A DNA stretch of 64,000 bases from Cladochytrium replicatum (GCA_025526935.1 JAHLKD010000060.1:124001-188000); one strand, 5' to 3'; counted from the first letter of the stretch, positions 1 through 10,544 are shown. The notes: generated by a model not told the origin, from the sequence alone. Program-made: numbers and translations.

Positions 1-1348
1 GATGGATGTGTAAGTCTGAGAATAGAAATTTGATCAGGTTTCAAAATCAGATCTCCAGATTCGAACAATTACCTCCTTGCGCAATGTGTGCCAGATCGTC
101 GTCTTCGAGATAGAGCACTTTCTTCGTGTGCTCAATGATTGCGCTTGCATCACTTGCAATGATGTACTCGACGGGCGGAGGAGTTCCATTGTCGCTAAGG
201 AAACGTGAAGGGCTGCGCTGCATAGTGACTGATCCCGGAGTGAGGAAACCATTTGTACCGCCTTGGGTCATTGATCATAAGACCAAAGATAACGTTTATC
301 GTAACATCGCAACTCACCAACAACAGGTTCCGTGTCCGTATCGACATCGACGAAGTTGACACCTAGCTTTTGTGTAGTCTTGACACCAACCAGCAGTGGG
401 CTACCTCGTCGGGCTGCGACCACTTCGCAGGGGTAGTGTCTGCTCTTAAAAAGCAGACCGAACGCACCTTCCTATAGCGAGGAACTTATCAATCCCAAGT
501 TTTTAGGTCGCTTCTAAGCAAACCGTACTAATTTCGCGCAGACAGCCTTCACAAGACGAGGAAAGGTCAGGGCTGAACCAGCGGTAGCCTTTTCGGAATC
601 GTAGATGTATTTGCACAGCTTTGCGATGGTCTCCGTGTCAGTGTCGGACTGTGAGCAAAGTAAATGGTCTGTAGAATCATCTGGTGGTTGCAAATGGTTG
701 TCACCTCATAGACGTAGCCGAACTTTTCGAGAACGGTTTTAAGGCTGGTATTATTTGTGATGATACCGTTGTGAACTACAATGAATTCGCCGGTGTGGTC
801 TGACCGCTGAGGGTGTCCATTCCTGAGTAATGTGAGATGAACATAATATCACTCTTACGAAATGCATCCTGAAGACCTACCTGATGGAGGGTACACCATG
901 CGTAGCCCATCGGGTGTGAGCGATAGCAACACCAGACTCGAAAGATTTTGAGACATCGATTTCGTTGCTTGCAATTGCGGCTGCAACCTTCTTCCTCAAC
1001 TCCACGACCTTTCCAACCTCTTTGACGACAATATCCGCGGGGCTATCGTTCCCGTCGCCGTCAATAGAGATACCTAATGCAATATGAAAGAGCGAACTGC
1101 AGAAGAGAATGAAGCCATAGTATTACCGACAGAGTCGTAACCGCGATACTCGAGCCTCTGCAAGCCGTTGAGTAGGTTTTCTAGGATCCAAGCACGGTCA
1201 TGTTCGACGCGGTAGTGCTGCGTACGGGCAATAGTGGCAACAGCGTATAATGGCCGGGGGCAGGTGAGCATAAATGGGTATCAGTAGTTGTAGCAGCAGT
1301 AGTAGCAGCAGTAGGTTAGCATACGTAGATGCCGTATATTCCACACAT
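1..1348 (-). CDS. GFA1: Glutamine-fructose-6-phosphate aminotransferase, 5' part (cut by window edge)
   Basis: Makes glucosamine-6-phosphate from fructose-6-phosphate and glutamine, the committing step towards UDP-GlcNAc and chitin; a cytosolic enzyme. The N-terminus reads MCGIYGIY, so Cys2 is the expected N-terminal nucleophile of the glutaminase domain. Further exons give [15 protein letters not shown], then [14 protein letters not shown] and VVHNGIITN, then [11 protein letters not shown], all standard GFAT glutaminase motifs. The last visible exon contains [13 protein letters not shown] and [12 protein letters not shown]. At least six introns interrupt the visible part. Exon 1 is 1348..1325 and exon 2 starts near 1217. 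The isomerase half lies left of the window. Family identity is certain; some exon edges are approximate. Confidence 0.93.
1260..1320. repeat. GTA/GCA trinucleotide microsatellite in GFA1 intron 1
   Basis: A run of imperfect GTA, GTT and GCA triplets at about 1279-1314 sits inside the first GFA1 intron. No coding role is seen. Confidence 0.7.
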
Positions 1349-1951
1349 GTTCTGGCAACAATGGGGACCGTGTTGTTCCGAGTGAGTCTTCGGTGCGGAT
1401 GCTAAATAGCTGAAACCAACCGACGGGTGTGGCACAGCAAATGGAATATTCAATATATTGACTAAATATTGATATTCCACTCGGATCATCATCCACACCC
1501 ACTCCACCCGCTCGTCAATTTTGTTTCGCTTTTGCTTTTGTTCGGTTTCTGTATTCCAATTCGTAGTACCCGAACCAAAAGATATTTTCCGTTTCTGATC
1601 TCGCGTTCCACCCATCAAACACTCCACCCACCCCTTAATCAGCTATCAGGCCTTGACGCCATTCATAGATCAATCCACACTTTTCTAATCCGCGTAATGA
1701 CACAACCAATCACCATCTTTGTGTCCAAGACCGTCGGACACTATATCGATTCTCTGTTGTCACTTTGAAATAACAATTGCAGATATTTTTGCTGATTCGT
1801 CCTCAGGCTTTTGAAAAAGGGTCGTCACATGCAAAGAGGCGGAGGACAGAATATGGCAAATCAGTCAAAAATGCTTTTCACATATCATTATTGAAAAAGT
1901 TTCGATTTAAAGAAATGCGCTCACAGTCGAAAGAAAAAATGGCATTTGTTG

Positions 1952-2653
1952 CTAGGCAGTTTCCCCTCCTACGGCTGCAGCTGCCCCTCCCCTGCTCAGA
2001 TCCAAAGCTGTCAAGAAAACTGCGACAACTACAAGGTCCATACCCTCCGCAACCTTGATCGCATGTTCATTCTTGAAGAGGCCTGTCCTGTCCACGGCAG
2101 CGAGCTGCGTTTGGCCCTCTGGGCCCTTAACAAAGATATTTGCGCTTCCATACGCGGGCTCCACGCTCACTTCGTAGTCTTTACCGTCTGCGAGACTCTT
2201 GACGATTCCGCTGAAATGTCTTGGCAACAAGTTCGAATCGCAGAGCTTCCACTGAAAATGTAACATGCTTTTTAGCTATTTCAGAGGGTGTTGATCTTGG
2301 CAATGCTCACCACGCGGTTGTCAGCTGCGTCATTCACAGGTCGACGCTTGTTGAATGTGGTTTTCTTGACGTAGCAGATCGTCTTGTCGGTAGCGGGATC
2401 TTTGAACACCATGCCGTGGTTCACGCCGACCAATTTCTCGTTGGTTTCGCTGTTCATGATCCACGTGTTGCGGCCGAACGAAAGCTCCTTCATCTTGACC
2501 ACGATCCCGCCAGGTGGGGCGACGTACGTTTCGCCGTGAACGGGGAGTTGGATGGGGAAGAGAGGAGGAAACTGGACATTCAAACAAAGGTGATTAGCGA
2601 TGGGTCAAATGGCATGATGACTTGGAACCGACGTCTTCGACTGTTTGCTCCAT
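1952..2653 (-). CDS. LURP-one-related / Tubby C-terminal-like protein (copy 1)
   Basis: Proposed exons 2653..2633, 2571..2311 and 2251..1952 give 193 aa. Exon 2 starts FPPLFPIQLPVHG and continues with GGIVVKMKEL and later ICYVKKTTFNKRRPV. Exon 3 has WKLCDSN, IVKSLADGKDYEV and HAIKVAEGMDLV. This pattern of short strands with a final hydrophobic helix fits the LOR (DUF567) family, a Tubby-like barrel related to phospholipid scramblases; its biochemical role in fungi is unknown. A paralogue with the same intron positions lies at 31412-32090. Exon 1 (MEQTVED) rests on a weak GTCGGT donor, so the first few residues are uncertain. No signal peptide is visible. Confidence 0.75.
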
Positions 2654-3432
2654 GAATTTGGATCTTTGTTGCTTTCAGATGGGATATGGATTACGGTATT
2701 GACCCGGCGCTCTTTCTAACATGAATGGTGTTCCACCCGAAAATTAATCTTGGTTTCGTTTCGCAGGGGCTGTAAGGGTCCCGATACATTCCCTACGTCG
2801 GCGGAGGATTTAGAGTTTTTGTAGATTGGACATAAAGTTTTGTGGTTTAGAACTTTTCGTATTACGGAAAATAGAATCACTGGAGAGACGTGTGATGGTG
2901 GGGCAATGATGGTGGTTTCAATCGGTCGACGTTGGATGACATCAGCTTCACAAACGAGGACATATGCCATGTGTAAAGAATGAAGTTGAACAAAATTGTA
3001 AGTGATGACTTAAAATTTTTTGTGCTCCACTTGGTCACCGCCACGAACTTTGACACTAAATTTTAGACTCTAAATGAAGAAGATGAGTGGTTTTCATTGC
3101 TTGGCATCAACAGAATCGTCAATCTGTCTGCCCTGTTTATGAGTTAGATATTTTTTTTTCAAGTCGTATTGAGCTGATGCTTTTTGTTTCCAGGTGAAAG
3201 ATCTCAAAATCATGAAGATGCTGAAAAGGGATACGTTCAACGAGTGTCGATCAGTGAAAGACTCCATAGGCAACCCTCGCAACCTTGCAACCGTACAGTG
3301 GTGAGTTTTCATTCGGAGATCATTATTATGGGCCAAACATAATGAAAGTGCTGTTCTCAAAACCAAAGGCCATTCACTGACCACAAAGCACGACTTTGTA
3401 TACTCACGACAAACTATCCAACAACCATCTCC
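2654..3432. other. Intergenic, no supported gene
   Basis: About 780 bases between the LURP-one gene and the next minus-strand gene. Short open frames on the minus strand (2716-2970 and 3094-3384) have no recognisable domain and start at non-ATG codons or in low-complexity sequence. Confidence 0.5.
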
Positions 3433-4476
3433 TCATTCTGCACCAACGTAAGCCAAAAGCGCTATGACCACCGCGGCCGCAGTGAGTGCGCCAGAAACCG
3501 CACCGACAGCCATCCCCGTACCCAAGCCATTCCCGGTCTTGGGTCTCTTCTTCACATTCTCAACTGCGTGGCAACCACAGTTGCAGCTGGCCGAAGGCGG
3601 AGTCAATTGAGGAGCCTCAGTCATCTCCTCTTTCAAATTAGCAGTACACGCTGGTTCTTCTAAAGTGCCGGCCTTGCGCTTTCGGGCCGACGAGGTCGAA
3701 CAAGTCGCCTCGATCTTGCTTTGATTTATGTTCGCAAATGACGCTCTGGGGTCCAGGTTGTCAGCACCTTGTCCGTCGTGTGAGGTAGGAACTTCCATAT
3801 CATCCAAGGTGTTCGTGGTTGCGGCCAAGGCCCCTTTGTCAGCCCAGTCGTCTTCAAAGCCGATCCGTGTTACAAATCCTTCCGAAAGAGTGGAACGATG
3901 ATCACTATAGTAGGAGGGAGTGTTTTTGAAGATCAAGGGCTGGCGTGGAACATCCTCCACATCATCGTCGATATAATTCAGAGCCGTTCTCGAATGGGCT
4001 TGCACATCCACTTTTCGATTGGCAAGTTCGCCATCTTTGTCACGATCAATCAAAGGAGGAGAATAAGACTCAGCACGGTCCATGCTTTCTCCTCGCTTCT
4101 CCAGACGGAAATCTTCAATGGATTGCTCTGTTTCAATCACTTTGGCAACGAAGGTAGACTGGACAGACTCCACCGTCTGCTCAAAACCGTCCGACGTTCC
4201 CTCAAATTCTACGATGAACATCTTCTCAGTCTCCGAGTTCTCAGGCGCAAGCACGGTCCCTCTCCAGAGATCGTTGCGCTTCACTCGGTTCTCACGATGG
4301 TTAGAAGGCCTGGTTGTACGAGCTAGAGATCGAAAGGGAGTGGTTTGTTCCGAGTCTGAAAACGTCCATTGGGAAAGCGACTCAACAAGTTCTGGGTCGA
4401 AGTGGCATTGGTCGAAGCGACCGTGGTGCGAATCGCAGATCAAGCAGGTGGGACTGTAGTCTTCGATTCCGTTCAT
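3433..4476 (-). CDS. Unknown protein with Cys/His N-terminus and hydrophobic C-terminal tail
   Basis: An intronless frame of 347 aa with an ATG start. I do not recognise the family. The N-terminus has CLICDSHHGRFDQCH, a possible small metal site. The middle is acidic, Ser/Thr-rich and likely disordered. A basic patch (ARKRKAG) follows near residue 265, then a Cys-rich CNCGCH near residue 300, a KKRPK patch, and a hydrophobic end, GAVSGALTAAAVVIALLAYV, finishing in GAE. With no signal peptide, the tail suggests C-terminal membrane anchoring (inference). A similar basic-plus-hydrophobic tail ends the coiled-coil protein at 7054-8202. Confidence 0.65.
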   Translation of the reverse strand: MNGIEDYSPTCLICDSHHGRFDQCHFDPELVESLSQWTFSDSEQTTPFRSLARTTRPSNHRENRVKRNDLWRGTVLAPENSETEKMFIVEFEGTSDGFEQTVESVQSTFVAKVIETEQSIEDFRLEKRGESMDRAESYSPPLIDRDKDGELANRKVDVQAHSRTALNYIDDDVEDVPRQPLIFKNTPSYYSDHRSTLSEGFVTRIGFEDDWADKGALAATTNTLDDMEVPTSHDGQGADNLDPRASFANINQSKIEATCSTSSARKRKAGTLEEPACTANLKEEMTEAPQLTPPSASCNCGCHAVENVKKRPKTGNGLGTGMAVGAVSGALTAAAVVIALLAYVGAE

Positions 4477-4603
4477 TCTGGACTTACGCCAAAGCTTTCA
4501 CAATGTGCACGTGTCAACCACAATGTTCACGTGCAGGGTCACGAGACCATGGGAATATGGATGATACAAATTTGAAATTGAACTTCTCATCTCATTGCAG
4601 TGA

Positions 4604-5623
4604 TCAGCGCAGCCCCAAGACGTCTTGGAATATCTCTTCGCCATAAAGTCCCGCGATCGTGAAGTGAGACGCTCCCTTGAACTCTTTGTAGACCGATCTT
4701 GGCACCCGCTCGGCCATCCATTTACCTTGTCCTGGCGGCGTGTTGCGGTCCTCACTCCCATACCAAAACCACACTCCTTCGATCGGCACTTGCTCCAATT
4801 CAAATCCCCACGGCTTTCCCAGCAACTGAGCTTCCCTCACATACCCATCCGGGCCGTTTCTAAAGTGCTCCCTCATCCCTCCAACTACAGCCTTCAAAGT
4901 TGGCGGATTCAAAACCTCTTTCTGGTCAGAAGCCGGTAACGCCTTGAGCTGCTTGACCAGTAGCCGCTCAAACACCTCAGGATCCGGATCCTGCGCCTTC
5001 TTCGACGACGAGCCCGCCATTGACCGAACAAACCATCCAGGTGAACGGAGTACCACATTCAGCCCCAATCTCCCTAAGAACGTCATGCCCTTTGTGCCGA
5101 CCTCCAGATACGGCCCGACCCCAGCCAACACTCCCAATCCAATGATTTCTTCCCCCGGGATATGTCGAGCACACGCAAGAGCATACGGAGATCCACCAGA
5201 TCCGCCGACGATGGCGTACCGAGGGATGTTTAGCTGTTTGGCGAACGTGCGCACGTCGAAAGCCCAGTCCGATATCTGGCGAGTGGGATGGAAGCTCGAT
5301 AGACCGATCCCGGGACGATCCATGCTAAGAATACGGACATTGAGGCGCTTTCCGAGCTCGTCGAGGTCGCTGGCTTCGATCCGTGACGAAGGGAAGCCGT
5401 GGAAGAACAGCAGCGGAATCCCGTTTGTGGAGCCGTACTCGGCGAAACCCAGAGTGCGACCGTCCGGGAGAGTGACCGTCTGGTTCTCGTGAGGAGAGTA
5501 AAGCTCCTTGATACTGTTGTGAGTGAGGCGATGGTGGGAGCGGTGCGGCGATTTTGTAAGCGAATTACTTGGACGAATGCGGTTCGGTTGCCCCAACCTG
5601 GTAAGAATCATGTTTGAAGGCAT
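4604..5623 (-). CDS. Alpha/beta hydrolase
   Basis: A single-exon frame of 339 aa with an ATG start. After about 50 residues of basic, Ser-rich leader it enters an alpha/beta hydrolase fold: LPDGRTLGFAEYG, then the oxyanion region LLFFHGFPSSR, then MDRPGIGLSS. The nucleophile elbow is VGGSGGSPYAL with the Ser in GGSGG, the likely acid is in YGSEDRNTPP, and the likely catalytic His is in KGASHFTIAG. The substrate cannot be told from sequence. The leader could be a mitochondrial presequence because it is rich in Arg/Ser/His, but this is weak. It lies between two minus-strand genes with separate 5' regions. Confidence 0.88.
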   Translation of the reverse strand: MPSNMILTRLGQPNRIRPSNSLTKSPHRSHHRLTHNSIKELYSPHENQTVTLPDGRTLGFAEYGSTNGIPLLFFHGFPSSRIEASDLDELGKRLNVRILSMDRPGIGLSSFHPTRQISDWAFDVRTFAKQLNIPRYAIVGGSGGSPYALACARHIPGEEIIGLGVLAGVGPYLEVGTKGMTFLGRLGLNVVLRSPGWFVRSMAGSSSKKAQDPDPEVFERLLVKQLKALPASDQKEVLNPPTLKAVVGGMREHFRNGPDGYVREAQLLGKPWGFELEQVPIEGVWFWYGSEDRNTPPGQGKWMAERVPRSVYKEFKGASHFTIAGLYGEEIFQDVLGLR

Positions 5624-5728
5624 AAGTGGATCGCAACATGGTTTTTAAGTGAAGAGGTGGCACAAAAATTTTACAGAAACACTGTCGCTGCGCACCCGAC
5701 AGCATCGACGTGGTGCAACACCTGGCAA

Positions 5729-6826
5729 TCACAGAACATGGCACCTCCCCAACCCGAGATCTCCTGATTTGTTGTTAATAAACTCAACGCCAGCACACCA
5801 GACCCGCAGCACATTTCTTGTCGCTCCAATACTGACCGACGGATCCCCCTCAACCAACACCAAATCAGCCCTCTTCCCCGTCTCGATCACCCCTCGATCC
5901 GTCAATCCAAAATGCAGCGCAGGGAGCACCGTCGCCCCTCGCAGCGCTTCCACTGGCGACAATTCCGCAGCGACCAGCAACTCGAGCTCAGTGTGCATAC
6001 TCTGCCCGTGCCGCACCCGCATCGGCGGAAGCAGCTGGTTCGCATCCGTTCCAGCCATGATCGGAATCCCAGCTCGGTGAAGCGCCGTCACGGACTCTGC
6101 GGCGACTTTGTAAGACAGGCGCGGGATGATGCTCAGTCCCCGCATCATGATGAGCGTCGGGACTGCAACTTGTTTCCGTGCGACCATTTGGGTGATTGTG
6201 TCGACTGTTAGAGGTTTGTCTAGCGGCACGTGGGTGAGCACGTCGACACCAGCGGTTACGGCCATAACATAAGCTTCTTCGGATGCTGCATGTGCAACGA
6301 CAAGTTTTTGATGTTTGTGTGCGGTTGTGGTGATAGCATCAAGGGTCGCTTGGTCAGGTCCCGGGACGTCCGCGATGATCTTGACATAGTCCACATTCTC
6401 GCTCACCCGGTCCTCGGTCCACTTCGTTGCAGATTCCGCGTCGGACACCAACTTGTCTTTCGGAAAGCCAAGCATGCTATGTCGGGAATTCGCAGTCGTC
6501 GCAGCGAAACCTGACGTCCGCACGTCGGGAAGGCCGGGTAAATCGCGGAAGCTGTTGAACTGCTCCGCATCAAAGTTGCCCATGTCTAAGGCGGTAGTGA
6601 TCCCCGCGGCAGCCATTTGCAGAAGCTGGGACTTGTCGGTGAGGTGCACATGAGCATCGATGAAGCCGGGAAGGAGCGTGGCTTCATTGCAGTCAATCCG
6701 CTGGTCTACAGCTACATCCACAGAGTTTCCTATCGGTCCGATGACGCTGCCATCGATAATAACGGTCGTTGGCCCGATAATGGCCGATCCATCGAAAACC
6801 CGAACGTTATCTAGCGCAAGCTTCAT
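5729..6826 (-). CDS. Amidohydrolase-superfamily metal-dependent hydrolase
   Basis: An intronless 365-aa protein with an ATG start. It shows the amidohydrolase layout: an N-terminal beta segment (NVRVFDGSAIIGP), the HxH metal site in GFIDAHVHLTD, a possible bridging Lys in VDYVKIIADV, metal His in VVAHAASEEA and LTHVPLDKPL, and the catalytic Asp in IMAGTDANQLL. The C-terminus has GVIETGKRADLVLVEGDP, typical of the imidazolonepropionase-like branch. The substrate is not determinable. Length is a little short of the usual 400 aa, but all the metal ligands I look for are present. Confidence 0.88.
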   Translation of the reverse strand: MKLALDNVRVFDGSAIIGPTTVIIDGSVIGPIGNSVDVAVDQRIDCNEATLLPGFIDAHVHLTDKSQLLQMAAAGITTALDMGNFDAEQFNSFRDLPGLPDVRTSGFAATTANSRHSMLGFPKDKLVSDAESATKWTEDRVSENVDYVKIIADVPGPDQATLDAITTTAHKHQKLVVAHAASEEAYVMAVTAGVDVLTHVPLDKPLTVDTITQMVARKQVAVPTLIMMRGLSIIPRLSYKVAAESVTALHRAGIPIMAGTDANQLLPPMRVRHGQSMHTELELLVAAELSPVEALRGATVLPALHFGLTDRGVIETGKRADLVLVEGDPSVSIGATRNVLRVWCAGVEFINNKSGDLGLGRCHVL

Positions 6827-7053
6827 CGCTTATTTAACCGCTGCCAATAGGAGATGAATGCTGCGCATCATAACTTGGCTTTGTGAGCGTTTGAGGACGT
6901 GTTGGTACTTAGAGAGTCACTTTTATTTACACTTCTTAAACAGTCGCAATACTTAAACACAAACGGAACACTTACGGCTGACGAGGGGGTCGGATCACAA
7001 TCTACAAAAAAAATATCGCTGTTGCGGTTGCGGCATTTAATTGATCAGAGCTT

Positions 7054-8202
7054 CTACTCGGTGCCGATTGCTGCCAAGACGCCGACCAGTCCAAAGATAC
7101 CAGCAACAGCCCCGCCGACCATGTCCTTCCAGCCACTCCCACCTGCCTGTTTAATGCGTTTGCCGCTTCGCTGCTCGTCAACTTCGCGCATCACCTCAGC
7201 CTTCCATTTGTCCATCTCGTCCCATTTCCTCTTCAAGTCGTTCTTCTCGCGACCGCACTCGTCGTCCGCGCATTTTTTGTCCTCCCCGATCTTCTTACGC
7301 AAGCCTTCAACCAGGCTTTCCAGCTCGTTCCTGAGCGAAACAAACTCCGCGTCGTGCCTGTTTCCCAAAGCGGTGATCTTTGCTTCCATCTCCCTCTCAA
7401 GGAGGTCCTGCATCAATTCCGCGTTATTGACTCCGTCTTCGTTGGACTTCACCTTGGTCTCGACCTCATGGAAGCGGCGCACCATCTCGGTTTCAAGTTC
7501 AGAAATGCGCTTGTCGGTCCTGTCCACGTAGGTTTCAGTGCCGCTGATACGGCTTTCGTTATTCAGAACGATCTTCTTCAATTCCGCCAAAAAGTCTCCC
7601 TGCTCCAATTTTGACACCCTGTGCACCGTGGCGTCCATCCTTGCACCCAGGTCTGCGAATTGCTTCTCCACCTTTCCCTCCATATCGTTAGCCTCGTCCT
7701 CCACCTTCCAAAGTGTAGTCTCGAGCGAGCGCCACTTCTTCTCAACACCCTCGGCCACATCCTCGATCCTGGCCCTCACACCACCAATGTCCGCCTCTGC
7801 GCCATCCACACGCACAACAAGGTCCCCGACTTTTCCCGAGTTCTCCACAACGATGTCATGCATGCTCTCAACATCGTCGCCGATGCGCTCGAGCTTGAGC
7901 TCCATGCTTCCGACGCGGGAGTCGAGTTCCGCGCATTGGAGTGTCGCGACGTCGACGGTGCGCTCGAGCTCTTCGACGACAGCGCGGAGGTGCTGGGTCT
8001 CCTTGGACTTTTTGCGGAGGTCGGAGGTGAGTTTGGAGAGGTTTGAGTCGTGGGAGCGCGACTCGCGATTGGTGGAGGTGGGCTGGAAAGGGGGGGTGTC
8101 CGGGGTGTCTGGAGTAGCCGATAAAGCATTGGAGAGGGGGTCCGTGGCAAGCGAGGTCGAGGGTTGCTTTGCCCAGGGCCAGAAGTCGAAAGAGTCGCTC
8201 AT
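7054..8202 (-). CDS. Coiled-coil protein with hydrophobic C-terminal tail
   Basis: An intronless 382-aa protein with an ATG start. Residues 1-60 are Ser/Thr/Pro-rich and probably disordered. Residues about 65-350 are heptad-rich with high Glu/Lys/Arg/Asp content, giving a long coiled coil. It ends with a basic patch (SGKRIKQ), a Gly-rich turn and MVGGAVAGIFGLVGVLAAIGTE, a hydrophobic tail of about 20 residues. No signal peptide is seen, so a tail-anchored tether is a plausible inference. The family is not recognised. The 5' flank carries two CACGTG palindromes and a 16-base G run. Confidence 0.7.
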   Translation of the reverse strand: MSDSFDFWPWAKQPSTSLATDPLSNALSATPDTPDTPPFQPTSTNRESRSHDSNLSKLTSDLRKKSKETQHLRAVVEELERTVDVATLQCAELDSRVGSMELKLERIGDDVESMHDIVVENSGKVGDLVVRVDGAEADIGGVRARIEDVAEGVEKKWRSLETTLWKVEDEANDMEGKVEKQFADLGARMDATVHRVSKLEQGDFLAELKKIVLNNESRISGTETYVDRTDKRISELETEMVRRFHEVETKVKSNEDGVNNAELMQDLLEREMEAKITALGNRHDAEFVSLRNELESLVEGLRKKIGEDKKCADDECGREKNDLKRKWDEMDKWKAEVMREVDEQRSGKRIKQAGGSGWKDMVGGAVAGIFGLVGVLAAIGTE

Positions 8203-8227
8203 TTCAGCAGGTGGAATGGGGGAAGGC

Positions 8228-8243
8228 GGGGGGGGGGGGGGGG
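8228..8243. repeat. Homopolymeric G tract (16 G)
   Basis: An unbroken run of 16 G on the plus strand, 25 bases upstream of the ATG of the coiled-coil gene. On that gene's sense strand it is a C run in the 5' leader or promoter. Confidence 0.9.
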
Positions 8244-8296
8244 TGGGTTTGTTTTGGGAGCTGGGGAAGCAACTTTAATAAGGGGCCTGGGAGGGA

Positions 8297-8323
8297 CACG
8301 TGATAGACGCGGGTAGTCACGTG
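8297..8323. promoter_or_regulatory. Pair of CACGTG E-boxes
   Basis: Two perfect CACGTG palindromes at 8297-8302 and 8318-8323, with centres 21 bp apart (two helical turns). They lie about 95-120 bp upstream of the ATG at 8202. In fungi this core is bound by bHLH factors of the Cbf1/Pho4/USF type. That they regulate the coiled-coil gene is inferred from position. Confidence 0.5.
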
Positions 8324-9542
8324 GGAGATTATACTGGATTCTAAAAAAAGATATCTAATGTTGCAGCGAATCATCATTTCTACTGTAAAAAGATAGGATT
8401 GGTGTTTTGGAAGTTTTGGTATTTGTAACGCATAGCTTTACAGATTCTAATATCTTTTGTGCATAAAGTCCATTGCCTAAATAGTAACCTTCCATCTCTA
8501 CTACTTCCATTTTCAACATCCATTTTGCTTTACGGACCTGGAGTCTGGGACATGTGCTTGCTGCCTCTGCAGTGAAGACGGATCCGGCATCTAGGACTTA
8601 TGCTCACTTTTGGGCTGTGTTTACCTTTTCAATCATACAGGATGAGAAATGTTGACATTTAATGGCCGGATGGATAGAGTTAGGGAGTTACATGGCTGGG
8701 ACCGCACGAGAAGCTGGGCGTATGAGAAGATTGATTGGATGGAGTTAGTTGGCAATGGACACGGGCCTGAAAGAACTTTTAGCTTACTGCGAAGACGAGT
8801 TAGAATTGAAGAATTTGGGAGCAATGTGACGATTGACAATCAGAATCCTTCCCTGTCTTTCAGGGCATGCCAACAGTTTGTTTTCAACCATCCGTATGAG
8901 TACGACATTCCATATCCACCGGTTCCGCGATACTGTGCTCGACACATAAATATTCAGAGGCTGGAGGAGTGACGGATTGAGCACATTCTTTGTTGTGTGA
9001 AACATGCACACCGAATTGGACAGACTTGCAAATGCATTGGTGGCGAAAACAGTGGAGTAGTCTGCATGAGGAGCAGTGCTGGCAGATGTGGGCGAGGACA
9101 GCAGAGCTGACCAAGATAGCGCTTCACCAGATCACCAAAATTAGGGATCTACTGAGCAACCAGAAAGACCAAGAAGGTAGACAACATCCCCCTTCTTCAC
9201 CATCCACGGCCCCTCCGTGCTGGTGGGAGTACATGAATATCTGTCGGATATTCTTGGCTCCACACATATCCCTGTTCCACTGTGTGGTACCAGTGCAGTC
9301 CAGCGACTCACAATATCTAAATATGAAACAAAATCTTGACTGCCGCTTTCAGCACTCGTCACTATTGTCACATTCTAATAAACCAAGCCAAGTTGACTCG
9401 GGACGGTGGTATTCATTCCATTTAGGCATCTTGGATGTGCGAATAGGCGGTTATTGGAAGTGACAAAATTGGTCAACAGGTCCAAAAAGGGAACTGGCGA
9501 TGTGCGTTCAAATGACTCCCAGAAATACTGCTTTATTGCTTG
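8324..9542. other. Gene-poor stretch, no supported gene
   Basis: About 1.2 kb without a convincing gene. A plus-strand frame at 8990-9463 is Trp-rich and matches no family I know. On the minus strand, frames near 9141-9371 and 8784-9011 could be joined by a GTAGAT/CAG intron but give no recognisable domain. It may hold a decayed or rapidly evolving gene. Confidence 0.4.
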
Positions 9543-10341
9543 TCAAAACACTTTGCGCATTCCACATGCAAATATTGATTGGCATTGCCTGTTCATGCCA
9601 TGGGTTGTGTAATGGGTCTCGTTATGGGGGTTGTAATACCACAAGTGCTCTTCTTTCTCCAATAAAACCGACTCTTCTTCTGTGAGCGCAATGGCAAACC
9701 AGTGTGAAACGATACCATACAATGTGAACGGTGCCTCCCACGTCGAGGCCTTTTTGCAAAACATGAGAACACGCGACTTGAGAGCAAATCCCGTCTCCTA
9801 CCTGAGTTTTGATGTACATTCCATGTGGATGAAATAGCTGCATGTTCACATCTTCTTGCCACTCTTGTGCTTCCCTCTGTAGCTTTCCGTATTTGTAAAT
9901 CCATAGGGGAAGCCCAATAATTGAGAACCAGAGTATCACGGAGACCCAGAACGACAGCGTATGCTTTTGTACGATTGCTTTGAACTTTCCCATCCATATG
10001 GCCCACTCTTCAGGTGTTATTTGGTCGTTGGAAGCTCGGATGACCTCTGGAGGTAATTTTGCCGCAAAATCGTCTTCAAAGACCCGGGGTCGGCCAATCA
10101 TAGGTCCAAGATGGAGTCCGATGATGAGGCGCGTAGGAGTCGAAGCAGGCATTCGGAAATAGCCGCCATCTATTCCGTCGGCTTTCAAAGAGCGTTTCGG
10201 GGCGCGCTGAGCAGGGGAGTTTGGACGCAAAGCGACGCTTATGTTATTGAGACGAATGTCGACGACATGATGGGTGGAAGCGAAAGTTACAGAGCGAGGC
10301 GGTTTCGACGAACTCTTGGCCTTCTCAGAACTGGCGGACAT
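9543..10341 (-). CDS. Unknown single-pass membrane protein
   Basis: Proposed exons 10341..9802 and 9749..9543 give 248 aa, with an ATG start at MSASSEKAKSS. A Ser/Lys-rich N-terminus is followed by a region with LIIGLHLGPMIGRP and ITPEEWAIWMGKFKAIV. One clear membrane segment follows at about residues 135-155 (FWVSVILWFSIIGLPLWIYK). After it come REAQEWQEDVNMQLFHPHG and, across the intron, HWFAIALTEEESVLLEKEEH. The intron (GTAGGA to AAAAAG, 52 nt) was chosen because it restores the clearly protein-like second frame. No family is recognised. The 3' end could extend through further introns. Confidence 0.5.
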
Positions 10342-10544
10342 GATACAAGTGAGTGGAAAGTGATACCAATTTGGCAATTTATCAATAAATAAATTGTTGT
10401 GTGTGGAGCGGCTCAAAGCCACCGGCCCTTCACTGCCACCGCCCTGGGGCATATCAGCTATTTATTGGTTTGGGTTTAGTGTTGGTTTGATCTGACAGCA
10501 TTTTGTCTTTCGACTCGTCAAAAACCCACCATCAATAGTGCTAT

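Noticed and set aside
8990-9463. Plus-strand 157-codon Trp-rich frame
   Set aside because: No recognisable domain, no ATG in good context, odd composition, and no support from flanking signals.
9777-9801. A 25-nt intron in the membrane-protein gene
   Set aside because: A 52-nt intron with the same donor and an AAAAAG acceptor at 9750 gives an equally good frame, so a tiny intron is not needed.
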